Assembly (NCBI GenBank): GCA_905331475.1
Contig: CAJNYU010004668.1
Coordinates: 1 to 64,000 of the forward strand
DNA length: 64,000 nt
Direction: 5' to 3'
From: Rotaria socialis
Taxonomy: Eukaryota; Rotifera; Eurotatoria; Philodinida; Philodinidae
Numbering within the stretch: position 1 is the first letter of the stretch; each line of letters begins with the position of its first letter. Made by a program: the position numbers and the translations under genes. The notes under the pieces were generated by a model that was not told where the DNA came from, made no database searches, and worked only from the letters and a program-made list of their open reading frames with translations. Positions 25,186 to 35,572 of the stretch are shown here, piece by piece.

Positions 25186-26617
25186 GCGAACTTTTTCCTA
25201 ATACTCTTTCTTTTTGTCTCTACATGTATCTTGTTATTTTTAATATCTAATTATGTCAGATACTTCATTAGGTCAATAAACTATCTGTAAAAACTTGGTA
25301 TGCATATAGCTTCAGCAAATATGTCTTATATTTGATAAACCTTATTTTCTCATTCCCGCACTGTCTGACTATTACACTAGAAATTACATTTCCCGATATA
25401 ATTTATCTAAAACATGTTATAATGTGGGAAATAGTTCATCCAGCAATTCTAACAAAAATTTTATTTCTGCACCAGATATAAAACAGAAACTAAAAAAAGT
25501 GAACAGCTTGCCTACCTACGCTAATGTAAATGGAATAAAATGATCAAAGTAAATTACAAAACATCGATGATTTATCAAGGTTGTAATCAAGCAGTGCGAC
25601 TTGTTGCACGCATCAATGAAACGTTTTTTATGTGAAAAAGACAGCTGATATTTATATTAGTAACATAGTTTAACATGATTTATCACTCTAGTCCATATGA
25701 ACTTTTAACATGCACACTACTTATATGAATAGATTATCTCAAACTAATTAAATGTAAATACATGCTGATTATCTGTAGCTCATTCGAATTCTAATGAGAC
25801 TTATTTTTTGTAATATACATATATATACCATAGTCGAACTTATTTTTGCAAGCGCATGCAATTCTTGACTTTCTTGATCAAGAAATTCAAGAACCATGGA
25901 CACATCTTGAGCTCAAGTCTTGGCAAGCGCATGAATAAAAAAGTTTGACTAGTATATATATATCATTTGTTTTTTAACCATATCCTTATTTCAAAATGAA
26001 TTGCTTCTACTTGGATCAAAATGTTAATCAGTCGAAGCAATCAAATGAAATGATGCAGCAAATATAGAATCGAGTCATATTATATGTGAATACTGAATAG
26101 TGGAATATGATATTAATCTCAACAAAAATACAATGGTAAAATCAATCATGAAAAAAGAGGAAATCAATATAATTCAAAAACAACATAGATTTTTTTATGA
26201 ACTTCACTCGATAACCTTCACTGTCTATGATCAACTTGTAGTAAAACTACGTATCGTATTTATATTACCCACCAGAGCTCTATTGAACTCAAATATGTAA
26301 GAAACAAAACTTTATTGATAATCATCATAAGATTGAAAAGAAAAAAAATTATTTTAATTTTATTGTGTACAGTGTTTTTTCCAGGTTTTTCACTCCGACA
26401 GGACGAATTCAATTCTCGAGATGGCAGACAAAACTTTTTTAAGAGGGCGAACTACCATGAGTAATATCGAGTCTATGATACTGATGCTTTCAAAAGATCT
26501 GTGTTTTGTAAGTTATACAAAAGTTAATTATTTATTTCATTTTCTCGAAAAAGCAAACGCGGTCTCCGGGAGGGCGAAATGCTCCTTACCTTCCTGCTGG
26601 ATAAAACACTGATTGCG
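25186..26617. other. Intergenic region between the 304-aa gene and the trichoplein 3' end
   Basis: AT-rich with no supported gene. A 16-base palindrome (TTTCTTGATCAAGAAA) sits near 25872-25887, and the 11-mer GCAAGCGCATG occurs on both sides of it about 75 bases apart. The duplicated block starts abruptly at 26618. Confidence 0.45.
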
Positions 26618-27625
26618 TAATATCTACGTGTATTTAAGATGATTGATACGAGTAAGAGTTTATTTTTCAAATATTGAACTCAAAATGGTTAATCTCTTGA
26701 TTTAAACGATTTTAATCGTTTCGAGCTGTAGCATGAAAAAGAAAACATATACACAAAACAAAACACGAAAACTACCCATTAATTCCAATTAGCACGACGA
26801 CGGCCATAAAACTAAATAGAACAATTTAAAATAGAAACAAAAACAGTCAATAAGAAATAAATTACTTTAGGTTCCACAGTTGTAGCAGCTATAACTGCCT
26901 TTTGTTTTTGTACTAAATGATTCATGTGTTTTTTCTCTTCACGTTCAAGAGCATCTTGATTTTCTAATTCTAATCGAGATTGTGCTCGTTCTTGTTTTAC
27001 CATTGAAATCTAAGATGAATACAATTTTTTTCATTATTCATTTGCATTTAGCAGTGACGTAGCCCGAAATTATTTAGAGGGGTAGACCGATATGGAAGAA
27101 TAGGTCATTTTTTTGAGTTGTAACTTCTAAAAATTAATTAGTCTGTACCCCCCCTCCAGGGATTTAAATCGTTTTTGGGAGGGGGGGGGGCGGTTCCCCC
27201 ATCCCCTCCCTAAATACATCACTGGCATTTAGGTGTCCTCTTTACAAGATAAACTCATTTTTCATCAGAAAAACGAATCAAAAATTTGGCGAGTGGCATC
27301 ATCTTATTATTTTAATCGTCTTTTCTACTAGAAAAATATTCGTTTTTTCGATAAAGCCAAGAGAAACTTGCTCATCTTTGTTCTCTGCATAAAATAATTA
27401 ACCATTGACACTGTCAGATTCTTCAATGTACTAGCTGGTATAATCTTCAAAAGAAAAATCTATCGAACTCGACTGTACAAAGATTATCAGATTATCTAAT
27501 GAGCTATTTCTTTCTATTGGACATATCATGCAAACAACGTGCTATAGGACAGAAAATTTCAAGTGCTTCGCATTTCTGAGGCGAACTATCAATGTCTGAG
27601 TGAAAACGAGTCTCCGTAGAAGCAT
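26618..27625. repeat. Segmental duplicate of trichoplein 3' end (copy 2, in the intact gene)
   Basis: Partner of 20123-21043. It holds exons 9 and 10 and intron 8 of the intact trichoplein gene, and differs mainly by a 173-bp transposon-like insertion at 27052-27224. The left edge at 26618 is sharp: upstream sequence has no match with sequence before 20123. Confidence 0.85.
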
Positions 27626-30600
27626 AGTATTTTACTTGTCTTTGAAAATCTTGTTTTTTCTCTTCTCTTTCTTTGATTTGTTTTTGTTTTTCAATTAGAT
27701 CATATTTTCTTGCTTGTTCCATATCGGAGATAAGTGCTCGTTGTCTTTCATATGTTTCTTGCTGTTGTTCTTTTAGTGCGTGTAATTTTTCCATAACTTG
27801 TTCTTGTCTTTCATCCATAACTTGTCGCATTAATTTTTCACGTAATTCTTTTTCACGGTCCCATTCTTGTTCACGACGTGCCCATTCTTTCGCAGCTTCT
27901 TCTCTTGTAAAATATAAAAGAACAAAATGATTTTTCCTGGTATTTGAACACGAAAAATACTCACTGAAACATAGCATCAAGCTCTTGTTCTTTTTCTTTT
28001 TCTAATTTCATTTGTTGTTGAAATTGTTTAAGCATATGTAATGCATCACGTCTCAATTGTTCTCGTTGTTCAGATTGTTCCATTTGACTTTCTTGATCAG
28101 CTTGCGCAATCGATGCAAGAATTTTCATATCTAATTCCTATGAGTGTTTTAAAAAAATTATTCATTCCAAATTAAACAAAATCATCAAGTTTAACAAACC
28201 AATTGTTCCTGAATTTCTTTAGCTCGTTTATGTAATTTAGCTTTGTGTTGACGTAAAAGTTGACGCCTTAGAAGTGAAAATTTAAAAAAAAACAGATAGT
28301 AAGAACAATGGAAACAGTACATAAAAAATCTACCCATAATCTTGTTGAACATAGCGTTTCTCCATTTGTTTTTTTTGTTCGTCAAATTGATCGAATTCCC
28401 ACTGTTCACGAAGAAGACGTTCTTCTTCTTGCTTCAATATTTCGGACTAAATGAAGATAATAAAATTGTATAATATATATATTTTCTAAATTCAATGTTA
28501 AGCACTGTTCTTTTTAATACAAAATTAAGATAAACAATAGAAATCGAGAAAAAAGAGTTCAAAACACACTTCAATGTTCTCGTATGATTTGTCTTGCCTC
28601 TAGATTTACACAAGGAAAACAAAAGCATGATCTACTTTATGAAAAATACATCATGTGTAAATTTCTGAAATTTCCTGTGACACTTAAAATTGAATAACTG
28701 AACGTTTTTTATAGGTTTCATCGCATATCTATATAAAATATATCAATTTCTTGTTCAGCTTTTATTATACTTTTTGCATGTTATAATCCAATAATAAAAA
28801 AGCAAAAAGCATAAATTGAATCAAATAAGGATTTATTAAGGAAATAGAATCACAATTTTCTCAAGCGTTTCGGTCTTTAGTAGGATCATTTATGATGAAA
28901 AGAAGCTTTTTATGATAGTATGCAGTCTTGGTCTAGTCGAATAATTGTGTAACAGATGTTGTTAAGACTTGAAATTGAAAGAAAAATCTATTTTCTAGAG
29001 TCAATTGAAAAAAAACTAAGGATTCTTTTTGAGCCCAACTAGAGTTGCTAGAATTTTTGTTTTTATAACATAGATCAATATGAAAGAAAATGTTATACTT
29101 CTCGAAAACATTTACTTTCAAAAATAATATCCAATAAAAAGAAAAATTCAAGTAAAATAACTTGTAAAAGCAACATCAACGAAAAGAAAACATAATTATT
29201 TTGTATTTGGTATTGATCTTTTATATGCGTTATTGTTTTGAATGCATTTTTTTTATTATCAATCCATTTGACACTATCAGTTCATTTACTTTGAATTAAA
29301 TGAGCTGAATAACGACATGTAATCCACTATACTTAACGAAACTTATATATGAATACTAATCTAAAATTGACTTTTCTTATATTTTTCTTGTGATTTAGTA
29401 TTTTTAGATTTGTGTTATTTCTTCGGCAGTGTACACTTCTACACGAAAAGATCATTACTAAATATAATTATATTGAATTCGTATTCGATTAGATATTAAT
29501 CATCAGCTTAGAATTTTCTTTAATTACATTTTTCATGTGACAATTTTTTTGCAAACGTCGAGTCAATTCGTAGGTGTTTCGATTGTATGAAAAATGGTTC
29601 TGTTGGTTTTTGATGTTTTTAATGAAATATAATGAATTCTAAGTTTGAAAATTTGAAAATTTAAACTAGATTAATGTAGAAATATACATTTTCTTTGCTG
29701 TTTATTATTAGGAATTTTCTCAATAAACTTTTTAAGATTCATTTTCTAAAAGCAATCAAATGTTAAAAAAACGACTCAAACCTCTTCTTCTTTTTCTTTA
29801 AGCTCATCCATTTGCTGTTGTAAGATCATTTTCAATTCTTCAATTCGTTTTTTTCTTTCATATTGTTCTTCATGTTCTAATTTTTCTTGTTCATCTAAAC
29901 GTAGACGTAGTTCTTCCTGATATTTCAAATTCATTTCTTCTTCTTCTTCTTGTGCTAAACGTCGTTCCTGAAGTTGTTCTGACCAATATTCTGGTTGTAA
30001 GTTTTGCAATTTTTGTTGCTCAACAGAACGTAAATCAGGATCATTTGTAACCCAATGTTCATATAATTTTTCATCAGCTATAACTTGACGTTCTCTTTCG
30101 CGAGCCGAACGTAGAGATTCTGCACGCATTTTCATATCTGGAATTGATTCACGTGACGATTGACGAACAGATGCTAATTCATTCTAGAATATTTTAAATG
30201 AATATTATTGTTTTATTTAATTTTCTCTAGAAAAATGCATTCTACACATACCTGAAATTTGAGCTTTTCAGCTTCCAGAACAGCAGCAAGACGATTACGA
30301 CGTTGTTCAAGTTGATTTAATTTTTCTTCTTTCTCCTGTTGAGTACGATTTGCTTCATGGCTTTAGACATTCAATATGGTTACAGAGAGAGAAGGAACAA
30401 AACTAAAATTATAATTTTACCTAATTACAGCTGAAGTAGGTGATGTCCAATGGCTGTGTACAGAATTATGGCGTGTTTGCGCTTTGAAATAATTAGCTGT
30501 TTGCGCCCACTGAGCTCTGAAAATACAATGATTAGTTGTATTGGCAATATAATCTAAGTTTTACTTCTTTTCTGCTTCGATTTCATGTTTTCTTTGCATT

Positions 30601-30662
30601 ATTTGTTGAGGTGTTGCTAAATGTTTAGTTGCATATTGCGAATGTAATGTTGGAAGTACCAT
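26779..30662 (-). CDS. TCHP: Trichoplein (keratin filament-binding, TPH-domain coiled-coil protein), 10 exons
   Basis: Trichoplein/mitostatin is a coiled-coil protein of centrioles and desmosomes that restrains ciliogenesis in vertebrate cells. Exons in transcript order: 30660s start 30662-30565, 30516-30421, 30360-30252, 30183-29782, 28446-28334, 28266-28200, 28137-27965, 27903-27636, 27009-26866, 26811-26779. All introns are GT-AG and the spliced frame is 500 aa, against 498 for human. It begins MVLPTLHSQY (human MALPTLPSYW) and ends FYGRRRANWN (human ends with a similar PYG...AWN). Most of the length is Glu/Arg/Gln-rich helix typical of the TPH domain, including EKLYEHWVTNDPDLR (human LLYEHWKKNNPKLR). 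The exon 7 acceptor used is CATAG|GAATTAG; the next AG would break the frame. The 3' end is duplicated at 20.3 kb, and intron 8 carries a small hAT-like insertion. Confidence 0.93.
27052..27224. mobile_element. 173-bp hAT-type MITE in trichoplein intron 8
   Basis: Ends are CAGTGACGTA and TACATCACTG, an inverted repeat with one mismatch. The element is flanked by identical 8-bp direct repeats GCATTTAG (27044-27051 and 27225-27232). An 8-bp target duplication with CAGTG termini is the hAT superfamily signature. The interior is non-coding, with G-runs and C-runs that can pair. The duplicated locus at 20549-20556 has one GCATTTAG and no element, so it preserves the empty site. Confidence 0.9.
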
Positions 30663-31431
30663 TCTAGATTTTACAAGTATGTCAAACCAAACAAATCAAG
30701 TTAAATAATTGTTCAATAATAGTTGTAGATTGGAGCTAGAGCCATGAAGCTGTGTTAATCTATGGTATTTACCCTTATAGATGAGCATATCTACTGTTCG
30801 TAATTGAGTGATTTAAGAAAAACAGATTCGAACTTATTTTTTATATGATTGTTTTTATGTCTTATTAAATAAAACAATTTTTAATATTTATTTTACACAG
30901 AACACAGAATACAGATGACACTAGTGTACGAATGACTGAACCATTTCTCTGACAATATAAATTATATATAGTTTCAGACATTTTTAGCAGTGACCGATAT
31001 GCATTTGTAATTGGAACACTCGCATGATTATTCATTGAATATAAGAAGCCTTCATTTTCTAATAAACTCTTCTGAGTCGCCAATTATTCAAGTAGATCAC
31101 ATTTCATCGAAACAATCAACATTGATGTTTATGAGTAATTAAGATGCAAACGACCAAAATATATTCTTTTCAGATTTTTTTTCATTTTTTTCAGATAAAG
31201 AATTTTTTTCCGAAGTCATCCTTTATAGATAAAGGATTCTATTATTTTCTATGTGTAACATTGAATAAACTTTAAAAATGAAAATTAAATTAAATGTATT
31301 AGATAATCGATTGTAGCATAGTCAATCATACTAGCAGTGCTAAAATAAGTTTAGAATGATGAAAAACATGAATTTTTACAGTAAAACAGACGTATAATTT
31401 CGCTGTTACAAATAATGATCACAACAAAAAG
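30663..31431. other. Intergenic region between trichoplein and the M6P-receptor-like gene
   Basis: Short gap between two genes on the same strand. A minus-strand frame at about 30865-31080 has no ATG at its left boundary and no clear splice partner, so I do not annotate it. Nothing else seen. Confidence 0.4.
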
Positions 31432-32190
31432 TTACACTGATTCGTATGCTGTTGACGGTGTCGATGTTTGCCAACTACAACGACGAATACAATTCCAAGT
31501 AAATTTGCAACCATGAAGACTTAATCCACCTAGATGTAACCAGAAACTCACATGTGGTAAAAGTGCTAAGCCTGTTTCTTTGCGTTTAAATCGATTATAT
31601 AAAACGCCACTAACAACATAAACAATTACTAAGACGAACAATATTATAATAAAAATAGCTCCACCAGTCAAATCTTTTGTAAGAGGACAAGCTTCAGCTG
31701 CTTTTATTGTAACCGTAAACTGGCATGCAGGATTTTCAGATACGCTCATTGTTGTTGGTTTTTTAATATTTTTGTCACAAATGAATGTAATTTTAACAAG
31801 ACGTGGACCTCCGTTACACAAAGCATTGCTTATATTCATAATGATCCCAGTGCCTGGTCCTTGGGGATTTTCACTAAATTGAAGATTAGGTGACTTGCCA
31901 TATCCATCAAGAAACCCCATAGATGCCTCAAACGTCGCTGTTGCGATTCTTTCTTGACATGAAGTCATACCTCGTTCAAATGGCAATGTGTTTTTACCAC
32001 ATGTATTTGTTGGTACTAAACCACAAGGAGTAAGTGCATATCGAAATAATCCACCGGTACCAAGAATTGTTAAATCACTTAATTGATTAAGATCATATTT
32101 ATGCGAGCCGAATGTTTGACGACATGACTCAAGTGAACCATCAATTTGAATAATATTTAATAAAATAAGAACTAAGAAAAATAAATCCAT
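31432..32190 (-). CDS. Type I membrane protein resembling the cation-dependent mannose-6-phosphate receptor
   Basis: A single uninterrupted 252-aa frame. It has an N-terminal signal peptide (MDLFFLVLILLNIIQIDGS), a luminal domain of about 150 aa with eight cysteines (CRQTF..., PTNTCGKN, MTSCQERI, ALCNGG, TFICDK, PACQFTV, AEACPL), one membrane segment (about residues 176-197, IFIIILFVLVIVYVVSGVLY) and a cytosolic tail. The spacing and the tail segment LLPHVSFWLHLGGLSLHGC resemble the M6PR tail region (FPHLAFW...), so a mannose-6-phosphate receptor homology (MRH)/Atg27-type sorting receptor of the Golgi-endosome route is likely. Ligand binding is not shown. It is the only well-supported gene here without introns, which could reflect retroposition or simple loss. 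Confidence 0.75.
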   Translation of the reverse strand: MDLFFLVLILLNIIQIDGSLESCRQTFGSHKYDLNQLSDLTILGTGGLFRYALTPCGLVPTNTCGKNTLPFERGMTSCQERIATATFEASMGFLDGYGKSPNLQFSENPQGPGTGIIMNISNALCNGGPRLVKITFICDKNIKKPTTMSVSENPACQFTVTIKAAEACPLTKDLTGGAIFIIILFVLVIVYVVSGVLYNRFKRKETGLALLPHVSFWLHLGGLSLHGCKFTWNCIRRCSWQTSTPSTAYESV

Positions 32191-32494
32191 TCTGGATATT
32201 AAGAAACAAAAATAAAAGATAAAAGGTGTGTTTAAAAGATAATGTGTGCTTCTTTACATTATTTATCATTTGTGATATTAAGTGTTTTAGTATTTTATTC
32301 TGTTTTTTTTTCAAAATTAGCCAATAAATGTTAATTCACAACTTTTCTTTCTTTTAACACAAGCAACTATCTTAATTTCATTTCATATTGAATTGGAATG
32401 TAAATAATACATTTATAAAAAGAAACGAAATAAAACAATGAAAATAAAAACGAAAAACAAATTCATCAAATTGAAATAAAATGTCGATCAATTA
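32191..32494. other. Short intergenic gap between two minus-strand genes
   Basis: About 300 AT-rich bases holding the 5' flank of the M6P-receptor-like gene and the 3' flank of the PDZ gene. No motif I can name. Confidence 0.4.
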
Positions 32495-35400
32495 TTAAAA
32501 TTGTTGTCGATATTTATTAGTTGATATGATTGAAATATCATTACTGTTCTGTAAATTTTTTTGTTGTTGTTCGTATTCATATTTAAGTTGAGCTAATACA
32601 TGTTCATCTTTTGGTTCATTAACATAAATAGACAAATAATTAAATAATTTTTGTATTAATTGGTCATTTGCTCGTATTTGTTTTAATTGATTTGTTTCAT
32701 TTATTTTATATTGACGTAATTGTTCATATAAAAATTTAACTAAATCTTCATATTCAACTTCCACTTCATTCGATAAACGCTGAGATTTTTCACAAATTAC
32801 AATTTTTGTTTGAAGTTCATCGATCGTGGCATGACAGGATGCTATTTCACGACGAAGTTCAACAATAAGTTCAGTATCATTTGAATGAGAAGAATTATTA
32901 GATGAAGAATAAAATGGGACAAGAACATTTATACGTTCTCCAAGAAGAACACTCGATTGACGTTCGAATTCTTTTAATGTTATACGACCATCTATTAATA
33001 AAAATAAAAACTTTTACATTTAAAATTTTGGAAACAAAGGCACAAATCAAATTTTTAAAATCTTTAAAGTCAAATTGAAACAATATTTTCAAATGCGAGT
33101 CAGTTTTTGGTATAAATGATTTTTTTTTGTCTTTCGACGACTCATCATCTGTTACACTTTGACCATGGAAAGAGATTTCATTGACTTAATGAAAGGAGAA
33201 TTTATTTGAATAAAAATCTATTTCAGAAAAATCATTTCCAATAGACGTTTATTAAACTATAGTGTAGAAAATCCAGACACTTTTCATGTTATCAACACGT
33301 ACCAGATAAAAATAAATAATGATGAATTCGAAATGAAATGATAAATTATTTTTCAGACGAATATGGCTATTTTTTGTTAACTTCTATTGATGTTACATAA
33401 TATTGTTAATAGATTCCGATGTAATACGATTTTTCAACTATGCTAATTCAGAGGAGTTTTCGAACAAAATACTATCACTTACTTTAGATCATTTTGAAAA
33501 AAAGATTTTCATGTTTAAATCCTTTGTAAATAATATTCTCAATTTGGTTCATTCATTATGAATCTCTTAGAATAGAAAATATCTTATTAGAAAATTTCAT
33601 CAATCGAGAAGATAGATCTAGAAAAGTCAATATTTGAAGTGTTCCTCTATTCTGTAGAAAATTCATACGACGAGATAAAACTTGTGAGAAAATTGATTTA
33701 TCATTTGATAAATGTTTGGTATGAGAAAAGGTTTTGTTTTCAATGAAAATAATTTTATGCTAATTAAGTACAGGAAAAATATTTCAAGCAACTTGATTTC
33801 TTAATTTTTCTCCAGGATAATAACTAGAAAGAGTCTGAGAAATTATTTAAAATGCTAAAAAAAACTTGGACAAATTCTCTGGATTACAGAACTTGAATAG
33901 AACTGCTTGATCAATGACTTCCTAAAGATTAAGATTCTTGTAGCTAGTTTTTTTTCTTCAATTCATAACTTTGGAGAAATGATTTTATTCGATAAAGCTA
34001 ACATTATTGATTACAAGGACACATGTCTGATTTCTGTCCGTGACTATTGTTTATCGCACTGTTTATTTTACAGAAGACCTCGAAATGCCCAAAATAGTCA
34101 TATTATTGAAATTTTCTAGGAAAACAACAGAACAATACTGAATGAGCCTTGTATTAATTAAATGTTGTTCGATCAAGAATGGCCATGGAAAAGCATTGAA
34201 GACGTCTTAATCAACTTTAAAATGTTTGCGTCATCGACGAAAAAGGTGTCTCAATAATTTCGGATCCAAACTCAAAGTCTTAATCTTCTAGAAAATATCG
34301 TTCAACCAGTTCGTTGAACCTTTTAGACCTACTAAGGCTGTTTGAAATTTCCGTTCGAACTAACTACTCAAATCTTATTTCGAAGTATAACTAGATATTT
34401 TTATCGAGGAGAAAATTTGAAAATACAACTGTTTTAAAACTTTGTCCTTTATTTGACTAATGAAGCCGTACAAATCTACTGTCGAAGTATTCTGCAAAAG
34501 AAATTCATATTAATCTTTATCAATCACTATTCAAACTTCTGTAAAAATTGAGCAGCTCTTCCAAAAATATCGAAGAAGGAAAACAGAATTTAAAGAAATT
34601 TCTGCGCTGGTTTTAAAGAAAAGTTCACTTCTCTTGAGAATTTCTGAAGATTTAATTGTTATTTCGTCCATAGTTTTCTTAATTTGCAAAAAAAAAATTT
34701 TAGTATCGTCTGAAAGTTCAGTAAATTTTACTACGATAACCTTTTGAATCCTCCATTCTTTTATTAGTCAATGAACGAATTAATTTTCTATCAAAGTCGA
34801 TTGTATAATAAATAATCGCTTACCAGTAGTACTCTCAGATAATTGTTCGACAAATTGCAATTCTCGTTTTTTATCATTCAAAAAGAAATTTGGATAAGTT
34901 TTTTTAACTAAATCAACCAGATCAATTAACTTAAATCTTGAATTGAGTAATGCTTGAAGAGCATCATGTGAAACATCAAGTCCTCGTGATAATTGATTAT
35001 TTTCAGATTGTTGTTCATTATTGCTATTATCATATGTTAAATTATATGCGCTATGACGTTGTTGATTATTATTATGATGATGTCTTCGAGATGACTTTCT
35101 CATACGAACTTCATTTGTTGTTGTTATATTATTATTTCTATTTTGAGTTATATTATGATGTCGATGATTATCATCATCATCATCAGTAGATTTTTCATCA
35201 TGTAATAATTTTTGATATTCAGTCGATGACAATGCTGGAACAAAGTGTTTGATACGAAGTCGAACTTGATTTGTCGCAGCTGCCGAACGAAGAATATTAA
35301 CAGCATGTTCACGGTTAATTCCAATTGATGTTTCATCATTTATTGAAAGAATTTGATCGCCGACCTAGAAATTCGAATAATTTATCCTTTCAAATAAAAT

Positions 35401-35572
35401 TTCTCATTGGAATATTTACTTTTAATCGACCATCTCTTTGTGCTAATCCATCTTCAAGTATTTGTTTAATATAAATACCCGATTTATTCGTAGCACGTTT
35501 AGCACCTAAAATTCGAATTCCAAGTCCATTCCGGCTATTTGAATATACAATTAATTCTTCTATATTTGCCAT
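32495..35572 (-). CDS. STXBP4: STXBP4 (Synip)-like PDZ and coiled-coil protein, 3 exons
   Basis: Exons in transcript order: 35572-35420, 35364-34824, 32991-32495, with GT-AG introns of 55 and 1832 bp; 396 aa. Residues about 5-95 are a PDZ domain: NGLGIRILGAKRATNKSG, then YIKQILEDGLAQRDGRLK and VGDQILSINDETSIGI. A linker rich in Asp, His and Asn follows (about 115-190). Then comes a segment like the one after the PDZ in STXBP4 (DGRITLKEFERQSSVLLGE, compared with its KGTVSFGDFVQVARNLF), and a terminal coiled coil (EVEYEDLVKFLYEQLRQYK, compared with EMDYEEVIRLLEAKITELK). The C-terminal WW domain of vertebrate STXBP4 is missing: the frame stops at QQF. Vertebrate STXBP4 binds syntaxin-4 and regulates insulin-stimulated vesicle fusion. 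The assignment rests on remembered similarity and domain order. Confidence 0.75.

Noticed and set aside
28138-28200. Apparent frame break between trichoplein exons 6 and 7
   Set aside because: Disappears when the upstream acceptor (CATAG before GAATTAG) is used; the resulting sequence matches the family.
30865-31083. Minus-strand frame of 72 codons between trichoplein and the M6P-receptor-like gene
   Set aside because: No ATG at its upstream edge, no clear splice partner and no domain I recognise; it could be a chance frame.
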